DNA of 64,000 bases, taken from Rusavskia elegans. Its lineage: Eukaryota; Ascomycota; Lecanoromycetes; Teloschistales; Teloschistaceae. Position 1 is the first letter of the stretch, and every line of letters starts with the position of its first letter. Of this stretch, positions 1-10,446 are shown piece after piece. The notes beneath the pieces were generated by a model. The model was given only the letters and a program-made list of their open reading frames with translations, was not told the origin of the DNA and ran no database searches. The translations under genes and the position numbers were made by a program. The stretch spans positions 186,001-250,000 of the forward strand of contig SAUG01000101.1 in the NCBI GenBank assembly GCA_011316305.1, given 5' to 3'.

Positions 1-785
1 TCCACCCATCCGCATTTACCCCTTTCTTTTCTTCGGCCGAAAGCATCTAGCTTAAGATCCCCAACCTTGACATGAGATTCTTAACCCCCCTTAAAGGTCT
101 TTCTTCACAACGTAGCCACAATTCCCACTTCGCCGACCAGGGCCCCCAGGCATACAGAAAGAGAGCGAACAGCGCTATGAATACCAATAGAGATACCTAT
201 ACTCCGTCAAATCGTGAGTATCGAAAGAGGGAAACATTCAATGATAGGTAGCCGGTAGCGCAGGGGGCGGTCTGCAGGCTAGCTACAGACATGAGATGCG
301 CAATCTGCTATCCTCTATCGTTTCGGCGGGAGCGAGATTGGTGAGCGTTGGGAGTCCAGGTTTTGTCCTATGCTGGACGTTGACTTTCGTGAGTCTTTGG
401 GTTTTCTTTTCTTCAAGGTGTTGCGAAAGATGTTCGAGGGACTTGGTTGGTTTCCGTCGACTGCACGTAGCTTCATGATCTTTGGGAACTGCTCGGAGTG
501 GTCAAAGTGGTTCTTGGGGGGGAGCTGGTCGATTTTCTTGATGCGTTGACGTTGACAGGACTGTTCCGAGGAGCCGATTTGTCGATTTGACGGGCTGATG
601 AAGTTGTGTCTTTGATGTAAGTAGGAAGGTCGAAGTTGCTGTTTCGACGTGTGGATTGAATCGGTCCAAGAGGGTGATAAAACTGTTCCTGCCCGTGAAG
701 AGTGGATTAACAGCAATGCCAGAAAGCCCCTAGGGCACCGGTCTCTTCCCTCTTTACTACAAGAGCTCTTCACGCCGGTCCCCTC
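1..785. other. Intergenic, no supported gene
   Basis: No reading frame here has an ATG start together with a recognisable motif. The longest minus-strand frame (about 315-773) would start with GTG and is Ser/Lys/Arg-rich low-complexity sequence, so it is probably chance. The right end lies just downstream of the peptidyl-tRNA hydrolase stop codon and should hold its 3' UTR. Confidence 0.5.
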
Positions 786-1607
786 TCACAGCAACTTCAA
801 CCTTCCAGTGACCTGATCAACTACGCTCTTCGGGCCCGGCCCCACGCCCAGCACGGTTGCACTCCCACTCGCAATCTGTGTCCTCCCCGCATCATGTATG
901 ATTTGCGCGCACAGTCCTAGGCTGAGAGCTTGCGCCTGCAACGTTTCCAACTCTTCTTCGTTCTTGGCTTGCAGGACGACTTTCGCTTGGCCCATGCGCT
1001 CCCACTGTTTCAGGACGGGATTGAGGGAGGAAGGAAAGGTGGAGGAAAGGGCGCGGTAGCAGGCGAGGGTTGCGTGGGAGCATTGGGCTGCTATTTTGCC
1101 TGTGGAGTTGTGAGCGACGTCGTCACCAACGTATGTGTGTGTGTAGAAGGGGTGGTTTTCGTTAGAAGATAAGGGCTGGGGGGATAAAGTACCTTTACCC
1201 ATGCCCAAATCCGTCCTCACGACGAGCACCAGCTTGCATTCCTCCCTGTTTCCCTCGAAGTGATTTAAGCCCTCTTGCTTCTGCCCCAATTCCACTTCGG
1301 CTTCATCACTGCTACTCTCTTTCGATGACTCTTCACTCTCAATGCCAAGGTCGGCTCCACGTATTTGCTTGAAGACCTCTTCGTCCGAGCTGTCCGGGTG
1401 TATGGTGACATCGTAGCTATTCGGCCAGCTTTTCTTAGGATTCTTGCTCTTGGATTTGCTTCTGTTTGGAGGAGCGGTGGAGCCGAAGACGCCTAGAGTT
1501 AAGCCTTGACCTATGAAGTAGCCGAGAGCGATGGCGAAGATGGCAGTTCCGATGACGACGGAGGTCATAGAGGGAGGCGGTCGATCGGACACTATGGGAG
1601 TAGACAT
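786..1607 (-). CDS. PTH2: Peptidyl-tRNA hydrolase 2 (PTH2 family), N-terminally membrane anchored
   Basis: Releases tRNA from peptidyl-tRNA that has dropped off ribosomes; eukaryotic PTH2 is often on the outer mitochondrial membrane. The N-terminus has a hydrophobic helix (about residues 14-34), then an acidic Ser/Glu-rich linker, then the PTH2 fold with LVVRTDLGMGKGK, AAQCSHATL, a VVLQAKNEEEL stretch and the C-terminal block HDAGRTQI...GPGP. A 93-nt intron (1100-1192; donor GTACTT, acceptor CCACAG) interrupts the GKGK segment. It is a multiple of three with no stop, so the genomic frame is open throughout; splicing gives about 242 aa and restores GMGKGKIAAQC. The start ATG (1605-1607) directly precedes the hydrophobic helix. 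The gene is divergent from the GT34 gene with about 360 nt between starts. Family call is firm; membrane location is inferred from the helix. Confidence 0.93.
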   Translation of the reverse strand: MSTPIVSDRPPPSMTSVVIGTAIFAIALGYFIGQGLTLGVFGSTAPPNRSKSKSKNPKKSWPNSYDVTIHPDSSDEEVFKQIRGADLGIESEESSKESSSDEAEVELGQKQEGLNHFEGNREECKLVLVVRTDLGMGKGTLSPQPLSSNENHPFYTHTYVGDDVAHNSTGKIAAQCSHATLACYRALSSTFPSSLNPVLKQWERMGQAKVVLQAKNEEELETLQAQALSLGLCAQIIHDAGRTQIASGSATVLGVGPGPKSVVDQVTGRLKLL

Positions 1608-1968
1608 AGTTGCTCAGAGTTGAACAACTGAGTACGAAGTAGATGTTGCTGGAGAAAGAATTCTCTTTGGTGAAGCAACTTTTTGGCCTCGTAGGGCTGA
1701 CTTCACTTCTCGTCTTCCGAAAGACCTTTTCTCTCATCCAAACATTCGCCAAACGACATCTACAGCTCTAAATCAAGGACCATACTACACAATTGCATCA
1801 ATTGGCAAGAAGTCACGCTGAAAGAATGAACCGAGCAACCGATTGAGCACTCAGAACTCGTTCCAACTGCGCGACACCCCGTATTACCACCCTCATCCGC
1901 CAGCGCAACAATCCCCTACATCTGGTCCGCCTCCAGTATAGGGAGCTTCAAGCTCCCAGCAATAAACC
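1608..1968. promoter_or_regulatory. Divergent intergenic promoter region, PTH2 / GT34 gene
   Basis: About 360 nt between two divergent start codons, so it must carry both 5' UTRs and promoters. No clear TATA box was recognised. An open frame overlapping it on the minus strand lacks an ATG and was not called. Confidence 0.5.
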
Positions 1969-3130
1969 ATGCATTTCGCATACCCCCCTCGCAAATCTTC
2001 CCACCCACCTGCCTATCCCGCGCGCGGCCAATCCAGATCCCTATCCTACAACCAGCGCCGCCAACTCAAAATCGGCGCCATAATACTATGTTCGCTCGTC
2101 TTCCTCTTCCTCGTTCTCTCACGGCTCTTCAGCAATGGCGCGGAACGAATACCGCCCGGAACGCCCGAAGTCGTCATCGTCACGCTGATAGACGAGGAAA
2201 ACATGAGTAAAGATTATATCGCCAAGGTTCAGGAGAACAGGAAGGAGTATGCTGCGAGACATGGTATACTCTCACCCATTTCCCCCTTCCTCTCCACATA
2301 GACCCCCTTTACCACGACAACAAGATACTAACGAAAGACAACCACAACAGGCTACACAACCTTCTTCCCCACCGTCTCCTCCTACCCAAGCATCAACGAC
2401 TCCCCCCGCACCTGGTCCCTTGTCCCCGCCCTCCGCCACGCCCTAACCCTCCATCCACAAAGCACCTACTTCTTCGCCCTCTCCCCCCACGCTCTAATCA
2501 TGAATCCCACCCTCAACCTCCGCACCCACATCCTCGCGCCAAAAATGCTCGAAAAGCTCATGCTACGGGACAAACCCGTCGTCCCGCCCGACAGCGTGAT
2601 CAAAACATTCGGAAACCTGAAAGGCGATCGAATCGATCTGGTGCTGACGCAGGACGGGGAGGGATTGTGTCCTGGAAGTTTTGTGCTCAAGAACGGGGAC
2701 TGGGCGAAGTTCTTCTTGGATACATGGTTTGATCCGTTGTATAGGAGTTACAATTTTCAGAAGGCGGAAGCGCATGCATTGGTTTGTGTTTCCCCTTTCA
2801 TTTATTTCCCTCCCATTCCTCTTCCTCCCCTACCTCCCTCCTTTCCCCACGCCCACCCTTTGCTAACACCACCACCAACAGGAACACATCGTCCAATGGC
2901 ACCCCACGATCCTCACCAAGTTGGCCATCATCCCCCAACGCATCCTAAACACCTACAACACCGACATCGCCTCCCGCGGCGGCGCAGAAGCGCTCTACAA
3001 AGAAGGCGATTTCGTCGTCCGATTGGTAGGATGTGAAACGGATCCTAACCGGAGCTGTGAGGGGGAATTCGAGGCGATGAGGGTGAAGTTGGGGGCGCAG
3101 AAAATCAGGGACGGGTTGAAGGGTGGATGA
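1969..3130 (+). CDS. GT34 family (GMA12/MNN10/MNN11) mannosyltransferase-like protein
   Basis: Type II membrane protein of the family that forms the Golgi mannan polymerase II complex (Mnn10/Mnn11), which adds alpha-1,6-mannose to N-glycan backbones. Three exons: 1969-2263, 2351-2781 and 2882-3130; introns of 87 and 100 nt, acceptors ACAACAG and CCAACAG. The product is about 324 aa. A cytosolic basic N-terminus is followed by one transmembrane helix (about residues 36-54), then the lumenal domain beginning VVIVTLIDEEN. Family landmarks include ALIMNP, the WF(L)DTWFDP-type block, EHIVQWHP and IPQRILNTY. Oddity: the usual DxD-type motif just before ALIMNP is replaced by SPH (around residues 143-145), so this may be a non-catalytic or divergent subunit. 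Which yeast subunit it matches cannot be decided here. Confidence 0.85.
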
Positions 3131-3674
3131 GGGGGATGAAAGGGGGAGAGAAACCCCTGCCCTTGAGGTCAAGTGTATTATATCATGAGCTACAGAGCCG
3201 CACAGCGAGCGGTACGAGCGATGGGGGCAGAAAAGGACAGAGAGGGAGGGAGAGGAAGAGGCTGACGGGCCGACAGAGAGAGCGGTATTGGTGTAACGTA
3301 TCCAGCACCGCATTCATTTCATTTATTTTAAACGCCTTTGAAGCGAAGCAAAATCAGCGTTTTCAGCCTAGGCTCCCGTTTGCGATGGGTTTTTGTGACA
3401 TATCGATTTAATCTCCCAGCTCTTTTTCTTTTTTTTTCCCCCTTAGGAGCCTGGTGATCTACTATATCACAGGGCCAAAGACGATCCGATACCAGAAGAA
3501 AAAGTTAAGATTTCCATCTTCTGCCTTGTGAAAAAGTAAGTTACACCCAACATATGACCTCCAAAAGTCCCTATAATCCCTCATTGACTACGATACAGTT
3601 CCCCCACGATCCACTTTCATCGCCAGCAAGGTATGGTATGAAAAAAATGTTGATAATAAAGTTCACCTCTAATC
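3131..3674. other. Convergent intergenic region
   Basis: Lies between the convergent 3' ends of the GT34 gene and the histone acetyltransferase gene. It contains a T-rich tract near 3420-3440, consistent with 3' UTR and processing signals. No gene is supported. Confidence 0.5.
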
Positions 3675-6600
3675 TCAGCCCTCCTCGTCCTCATCTCCAC
3701 TCCCCTCACCGACCACCCCATCATTAGCGCTATGGTAATCTTCTTCGTCGCCATCCGCATCCGCATCTACCTCTCCCTCTTCATCATGACCACCAATAGC
3801 AATGCCCAAGCCCTCAGCTTTTTCACCTCCCCTCTCTCGCCCCTCTTCAGCACTTTCTTCATCTCCATCCACCGTGCCGTCCATAGCAGAGACCTCACCC
3901 AAAGCCAGGGCACTACTTCTCGTTGTCCGGCCGTTGGGTTTCGGGGTGCCCTCTTTCGGGGTGCCCTCTTTCGGTGTGCTGGGAACGGTATTTGTTGTCG
4001 TTGTTGCTTTACCCCTTCTTGCGGGTGTGGATCGGATGGCGGTGGTGGGCGTACCGTTGGCGCCGGCGCCGGCGGAGCGACGAGGTCCGCCTCGCCAGCC
4101 GGTGCGGCGGGATGAGCGGGCAACAGTGCCCGGGATGGGTGGGAAGATTTCGTAGCGGGTTGGGGGGATGGTGGGTGTAGATTGTTGTTGCTGTTGAATG
4201 GAAGTTATGCCGTTGGGGGTGGGAGGAGGGAAGGCAGGAGGATATCTTGGAGGGTTGGGAGTGAGGTTTTGGAGGGCGGGATCGATATTGGGGGAAAGAT
4301 GAGGTGTTTGTGAGGAAGGATGGAGTGGGAGGTCGCCGTTGGTGTTGGGTGTCGATAGTTCTTGAGTGTTTGGTGTCGTGTCATTAACGAGAGATTCATG
4401 GGTTTGAGATGTTGGGGCGTTTGAAGCAGTTTTCTGCTGTACACCTTCTTCAGGTGCAACTTGCTGATCTTCTTCATCGCCTTCCCTGGGTGCGATAGTC
4501 GGTAATGGAGGTGCTCGATCGTAATGTGCAAGATTGCTCCTGCCCATGATGTACGGCGTCCAGACAAGAGCGGCCGGATTGATTGTGACATACTCTTTGG
4601 CTTCCCAGGTCTCGATGCATTGCTTGAAGTAGGTATAGTCCAACCGTAACGCGTAGCTTTTGGTGACCGGGTCCCGAACAAGTGCCCGCAATGCTTCAAG
4701 GGCTGCGACAATATCATCGGCGGTCATACCTGTTCGTTCGGAGAGATCGACTATGCTGAGGGGCTCCTTTTGTTTGAGAAGCTCGTATGAGAGCACGAGC
4801 TTCCAGTAGTTGCGATAAGATACCAATCCCATATCTGACAGAGGCTTCTCGGGTGATCCCGTCTTGCCCTCGACACGGGTAAGCAAGTAGGAAAAGCTGA
4901 TCAGCAAGTTGCCGTAGCCTTTCCGTTGGTGTGTTGGCAGCGTGAGGATACATGAAACATTATTCTGGCTGCTAGGCCGCTTTTCTTTGGAGAAGTAGCC
5001 GACGAAATGACAACCGAGCTCATCGTACTCGGTCATCACATAGAAGAGAAAGGGTTCAACATCATAATACAAGGTTTTGGATCCAAGAAACAATTTGGCA
5101 AGAAGGCACAGATTCTGGCAGTACACAGGGTTCTTCCGGCCGTCAACTTCGAATATGGAGATGGACTGTTCGCGATAGATTTCGTCGCCGGGTGGATGCT
5201 TCGCAGGACACTTGAGCTTGTGACGCCAGGCGACATAATCCGAGTTCATGTACTTCAGGCAGAATTCACAGATGTAGAGCACTCGGTTCCGGCTGTACTC
5301 CTCTGGGTAGGGCGCGGCATACCATGTCTCGATCTCGTAGCCACCAAAGTTAACACACTTGATCTTGCTGGGAGGACCAGAGACCTTCTGGCTTCTACCT
5401 TTGTTCTCACTCTCACCTTCCGACGCCGTTTTCTGCCTCCACTCTTCCTCGGCTTTCTGGCGGGCGTCGTTGAAACGGGCGCGGTCAGCTGCAAGCGGTA
5501 AGGTCTTCTCGGTGTTTGCTTCTGTCTCGGAAAGGATGCCACCATATGGCTTCGATTTGAGCTCATCATTCTCACTTTGATGGAAGGAGTAGAAAGGAGT
5601 AGAGTACTGTGCCATTGATGGCACAGGCCTTGGAGTTTCCGGCTCTGCCTCGACAACTTGTCGGGCTGACGGTCGTGGTGGCCTTTTCCTTTTCTTCGGC
5701 GGTTGTGATACGATGATGGCTTTGAGCCTTCGCGGATCCAACTGCAGTTTCAACACAATACTCCGGGAGGCTTGCTTTACTACAATTGCATGTCTGGCAT
5801 CAATGGTGGGTCGCCTCGCTCTGGAGGGGCGAGATCGTCTAGTGGAGGTGCTGACGGCATCCTCGTAGGCATCGGTCACAGCAATGTCTTCTTCCGGTGC
5901 AGCAGACCGTTTCTCGGACGCAGCAGGTGACCGAGATGGACCTGAATGGATGCTGGTAGTGTCCTGTGTTCTCTGACGTTTTCTTGAGTCAGTAGTAGAA
6001 TGGTCCTGCTCCGCCGACGAGGTTTTCCGCTTCCGCAGCGAGCGGGAGCCGTCGAGCGGATCATCTTCGAGGATGAGGGTACTGAAGACGTTGTGAGAGC
6101 CAGCCCTTGCGCCTCTCTGGACGGGCAGAAGATCTCGCGTGAGCTTGGATGACGAGGACCTTCTTTGCAAAGACTGCAGTTCAGTCTCGTCGTCGTCAGG
6201 CTCCAAACAATTCTCCACACAAGCCAGGCATGTCCATTTGGCAGCGTCTAGGATTGGTCAATGTCTGAAAGGGAAGGATGTATGAAATATCGTCCGACTA
6301 TCAGGGACCAAGACTTACCATCATCGGAGCTAAGGGAGTTGGCGTCGCGGGCACATTGCCGATGAGCTGCATATCCGTTAGTCGATTGTCTGACCTCGTG
6401 GGAAATCGTAAGATCCCTCCAAATGTTCGGATGATCTCCAAAGCTTAATTTCTTCCGACATATATCATCAAAATGGGCCAAACTTACAGTTGTCACCACA
6501 CACGGCGCACGCCATGTATTCTTCAAATTCCTCGCTCGGATCATGTTCTTCGTCTTGACCGCAGAAACTGACATCACACATTAGCTCCACTGCTGTTAAT

Positions 6601-7082
6601 CATGCTCGCACCAAGGCGACGTACACGCAATTATTCCGATTTGCAACTTCACCCAGAGCATCCTCGCCGGCATCACTACCGCCCTCCCATTCCGGTGCAG
6701 CAGCCGATCCCTCCTCGCTGGAACTCTTATCGGACTCATCGTCATCCTCGGCACTACCCGACTCGTCTTGCGAAGCATCGTCCATGACAACAGCATCATC
6801 ATCATCGCTGTCCCTCGCCCTTCGATTTTTTGGCGTCTTCCTGGGTTCTGTTACCACATCGGAAATCTCGTCGTCGTCCTCTTCACTTCCCGATTGCGCA
6901 TCCCCATCCGACTTGTCTGCGTGTGTGACGGACTCGCTTGGCTGAGCAACTTCTTCGCCTTCTTCCATGTCGATGTCCCCCTCGGCATCCTCTTCTCCCT
7001 CGGCGTCGGCATCGCTAACGGGAATCGTGTATTGCGGCACTGGCGTTGCCCGTCCCACCAGTGACTGGGCCACAGCCGCCAT
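3675..7082 (-). CDS. PHD-containing MYST histone acetyltransferase (Sas3/KAT6-like)
   Basis: Nuclear lysine acetyltransferase of the MYST family. The PHD-plus-MYST architecture without a chromodomain points to the Sas3/KAT6 branch (NuA3-type, histone H3). Four exons: 7082-6625, 6567-6488, 6366-6319 and 6247-3675; introns of 57, 121 and 71 nt. The total is about 1052 aa. The splices assemble a PHD finger from pieces lying in different frames (CVFCG, then ACAVCGDN, SHRQCA, KWTCLACVENC). An acidic Asp/Glu-rich N-terminal region precedes it. Then come a basic linker, the MYST C2HC zinc finger (YICEFCLKY...HKLKC), the acetyl-CoA loop QRKGYG and the WKLVLSYELL region. The C-terminus (about 300 aa) is low-complexity and Pro/Thr/acidic, with a short tandem repeat coding KEGTP. 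The start is the first ATG; a longer frame upstream would need GTG. The exact paralogue (Sas3 versus another MYST) is inferred. Confidence 0.9.
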
Positions 7083-7842
7083 GGTGTAAACTACTGTCGT
7101 CGCCAGCTTTTCCACGGCAGCATGGAGGTCGGAGAATGTCGTCTGGTTCTGAATGTTTACAAAGTATGTCGGTGACGGTAAGCTCGGCAGTCAGAGAGGG
7201 ATTCTAGGCTGGGCCTTCTTTCATCGTCAGGGTGGAGGACTGTGTTTGCGGTGCTCTCAGATGTGGCGACAGGCTTGTCAGGTGTTGGTAGAGTGTAGGC
7301 GGCGTATGTAGATTGTAAGGGATTGAGTTGAGCAGGTGGGTGGATGTGCCCCGCCGGGTGAAGTCGCTGTTCGTTTCGCGCGAGATCGATCTGAGGCTGT
7401 CAGGACTTCCCTTTTCAGTTGCGAAAATGATCGAGGGTGATGAAGGGAGGTTTGCGACGCGTCAAACTGATGAGAAGAGAATGCTATGGTGCTCTGGCAA
7501 GCCCGAAGTGCTGGAAGTGATTTCTGCCCCTGGGGTTGAGGTTCGGTCGTAGGGCTGACTTAGCGTCCAGGAGATATCCTGAATCCATCGCAAATTAATT
7601 CAACCCATAGGCCGATGGATATAAATCTTCATGGATTGTGACCAGAGATGATTACGCTGAAGCCATGTTTGCTCCCGTGTCAGACACCGAGCAATGGAGC
7701 TGTACATAGTAAAATAATCTCGATGGCAGTTGCGACCGAAGCCCACCACGACCAAATAGCTGTTGACCATCTGTAACCTCCAGCTACGAGCGTACTGGGC
7801 ATCGTCGATTGAACCATGTTGTCGGAGTAATAGGTGACAAAC
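7083..7842. other. Intergenic, upstream of the histone acetyltransferase
   Basis: Presumed promoter and 5' UTR of the acetyltransferase gene plus the 3' flank of the 2H-phosphodiesterase gene. A 74-codon plus-strand frame at 7328-7552 shows no family motif and was not called. Confidence 0.5.
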
Positions 7843-9054
7843 CTATCTCCATGGCAGTGGGACCGAAGCAATCTCAGTGTACTCCTCTCCAACGACCTCC
7901 CCCTTCTCGTCTGTCATTTTCTTCGCACCCATCTCACAGATAGCCACCTTCTCAATCCTAACCTCCTCCGCCCATTCGAAATCCACATACCGCTTGATGA
8001 GATCCCGTGCATCGAATTTGACGACCTGCTTCTTTTTTTTGCCCTTCTTCTTGCCCTTTGGCACTTCCGCTTCGACGGACGTCCTCTCCTTTCGACCTTC
8101 AACCAGCTCTTCTCCATCTGCTGGGTTTCTAGATACTTGTTCATCCTCATGATGCTCGTCTCTTGACTCATCTCCATCATCCGACTTCTTTACCTCCGCA
8201 ACCCCAAAGCGACCATCCGGACCCTGGACAAGCTTCTTGCTAGGATAGACCTTACCGGCATAGATGGTATTCAAGACCGTAGCATGCAATTTCAGCGCCC
8301 TCTCCTCTTCGGCCATGAAACCCTCCGCAGTGAACCGGTCCTTTAATGACTGGCAAAAGGGATACAGCCGGCCTGTGGTATCTGTTGGCGACGCGTACAG
8401 CAACGAGGTTGACTTGGGAGATTGCATGGACTGCAGGCCTGTGAAGGAGAGGGTCAGCGGAGAAGGAGATGATGCATTTTGGTCATGCTGAGCTGATGCA
8501 GAGGGTAAATCTGTCGTTATCATAGTTTCTGAATGCTGTTTTGCCCCGTCCGTCCTTGAATGGGAGGTTACATCGATGTTGACTGGCTTCGGAGTTGGTT
8601 CGCCGCTGAGTATTGCCCGTCCAGCAGGATCCATGGCACTGTTACAAGCCGACCTGCTTCCCTCGCCATCATCTTTTCCTCGACCATCTCTTGCACCTCC
8701 CTCCTTTGCCTCCCTCAACAACCCCCCCAAATCCAACCTCCTCAAGCACTCAACAGCCCCCTCTACCCTCCCCTCCCCCTTCAAATTCATAACCCCAATG
8801 GTAAGATGCAACGTTCCAAGCGGCCGGATCGCCTTGACGGGAATACTACTTCCCTCGCCTCCATTGTCTTTGACCGTAGAAGTGGGGATAGAATTGGGAG
8901 TGGAAGTAGAAGTAGAAGTCGAGACAGGACAATCAGCTACGAAATCGTTTGTGAAACGCCGTAACGAAGCCTTCCACTGCGCCGCCCCTTGACCGCCCGT
9001 AAGCGGGAGACAAAGGAAATGCGTCAAGGGCGGACGTTTCGTAGGCGGAGGCAT
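7843..9054 (-). CDS. 2H phosphodiesterase-like protein (AKAP7/ASCC1 type)
   Basis: Single-exon gene of 403 aa. It carries the two HxT motifs that define the 2H phosphoesterase fold, LHLTIG (His83/Thr85) and LKLHATVLN (His257/Thr259), in a context typical of the AKAP7 nuclear-localisation/ASCC1 family; 2H proteins act on 2',3'-cyclic or 2',5'-linked nucleotides. THFLCLPL at residues 11-18 is the usual first beta strand. A long Ser/Thr-rich insertion separates the two half-domains, and the C-terminus has an acidic stretch and a Lys-rich GKKKGKKKK tract (possible nuclear signal). Both motifs are intact, so catalytic competence is plausible; the substrate is unknown. The ATG at 9052-9054 is the first possible. 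Confidence 0.8.
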   Translation of the reverse strand: MPPPTKRPPLTHFLCLPLTGGQGAAQWKASLRRFTNDFVADCPVSTSTSTSTPNSIPTSTVKDNGGEGSSIPVKAIRPLGTLHLTIGVMNLKGEGRVEGAVECLRRLDLGGLLREAKEGGARDGRGKDDGEGSRSACNSAMDPAGRAILSGEPTPKPVNIDVTSHSRTDGAKQHSETMITTDLPSASAQHDQNASSPSPLTLSFTGLQSMQSPKSTSLLYASPTDTTGRLYPFCQSLKDRFTAEGFMAEEERALKLHATVLNTIYAGKVYPSKKLVQGPDGRFGVAEVKKSDDGDESRDEHHEDEQVSRNPADGEELVEGRKERTSVEAEVPKGKKKGKKKKQVVKFDARDLIKRYVDFEWAEEVRIEKVAICEMGAKKMTDEKGEVVGEEYTEIASVPLPWR

Positions 9055-9828
9055 TTATACAAAACCAATAAAATTCAATAGAGAAAACTATTTACGAAAA
9101 GTATCGTTCGACGGGTTTTTATAAGTATTACGTTACAAGAAGATGAAGATACGTGAACGTTTAGGAAAGGGGGAAGACACAAGATATGGAGAAGAATGGA
9201 ATTTTCTGGTGATATCAAAGGGGGGGGAGGGGTTTAATTAGGTGATATCAAATAAAGGAAATAAATATTCGTTTGATATAATCATCGCAGATCACGACAT
9301 GGTATTTGGCCCCTCTGAATCTTAAAACTTTACTTTAGTTACTCCATCGCCATAGAAGGTATCAAAAGCATCTCACTCCTATTGCGCTACAAGTCCGATA
9401 TGGCAAGGTCCCCTGACGTCGACGTACAGATGACGCAGAGCATCGCATGTGTTGCAGCATGCAGGAAATACTCATTACAAATTCCTGCTACCGGGTTCGT
9501 ACGACATGTCAAATGCACCTCGAACAGGATACCTGCATGAACCGAGGCTGGACACCACCTCGATGTTGGTTGTTGTACACGGAGGTCTATTGGACTGCCA
9601 ACGACTAGCTATACTGCGACAACCACCACCGCCGATATGAGGATTATTATAGAGGGTGCGCAACAACTGTCTAGATGCTGTTTGCCTGCTGCCATGTCGC
9701 CGCCGCCACTTCGGTGATTATGCCCGGATCCCGGTATCCAACATCCCTGACGCCTACCCAAACGTTGGATTGCACCCCTTTTTCAAAGGTACCAACCTTG
9801 GATGTTTTTTCGATGCGGAGGATCGCAA
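9055..9828. other. Intergenic; 12-bp direct repeat in the 2H-gene promoter
   Basis: AT-richer spacer between the 2H gene start and the 3' end of YPD1. The 12-mer GGTGATATCAAA occurs at 9208-9219 and again at 9241-9252, separated by a G-rich run. It could be a regulatory duplication or chance. No gene is supported. Confidence 0.4.
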
Positions 9829-10446
9829 TCAGGTGGTTCCATAATAGCGTTTGAGTATGATTTCTGCTTCGGCATAATCCTGCTTCAGTGGCACCATGGT
9901 TTTCTTGATGCGCTCCAGGCAGAGCTCTTTGTCAGGCACCTCAGTTGTGCCAGTCTCGTCCTTGTACGCTCCGTAGTGCTGGATCTTCTCACAGGCGTCT
10001 TTGACTTTGGTGAGGCCCAAGGTCGCGGAGGAGCCCTTTAGGAAATGGCCGAGAGAGCTCAACTGGGCGACGTCCTTGGACTCTCTGTCATAGTCCAGCG
10101 TGTCAGCGCAACCATGCATGGAATCGCGCGAATAACAGTGCACCTTGCCGAGGAGTGAACGGGCTTACAGGCTTGCGTCCATCTTCATGAAGGTGGCCTC
10201 TGCTTGTTCGAAAAAGCCGAAGACGATGCTCCTGGAGAACTCGCGCTCATCTTCGTCATCGTCCATCTCGAGGATTTGTTCGAAGGTCAGAAGATCGATA
10301 TTGTCCCCGAAATCGGGTAGGCCGGTCGAGCCGGCATCGGACTAGCATGACCAAATTTCGTCAGTGATTGACCTCGGTACGGACCTGCGCTGCCTGATGA
10401 TATTGACACCCACCGGATCCTCCTGTGAATCTTGTCGACTTGCCAT
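9829..10446 (-). CDS. YPD1: Histidine-containing phosphotransfer protein Ypd1
   Basis: Single HPt-domain relay protein that carries phosphate from hybrid histidine kinases to the response regulators Ssk1 and Skn7 in osmotic and oxidative stress signalling. Three exons: 10446-10414, 10341-10169 and 10084-9829; introns of 72 and 84 nt with donors GTGGGT and GTAAGC. The product is about 153 aa. The phosphorylatable histidine is His82 in GHFLKGSSATLGL, the hallmark HPt motif. Upstream helices include DILTFEQILEMDDDE and FGFFEQAEATF; the C-terminus ends in a KRYYGTT helix. The first exon codes only 11 residues; its ATG (10444-10446) and phase-0 splice give a continuous N-terminus like other fungal Ypd1 proteins. 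Length agrees with the family. Confidence 0.93.

Noticed and set aside
315..773. 152-codon minus-strand frame at the left end
   Set aside because: Its first codon would be GTG, it is low complexity, and no splice or family support was found.
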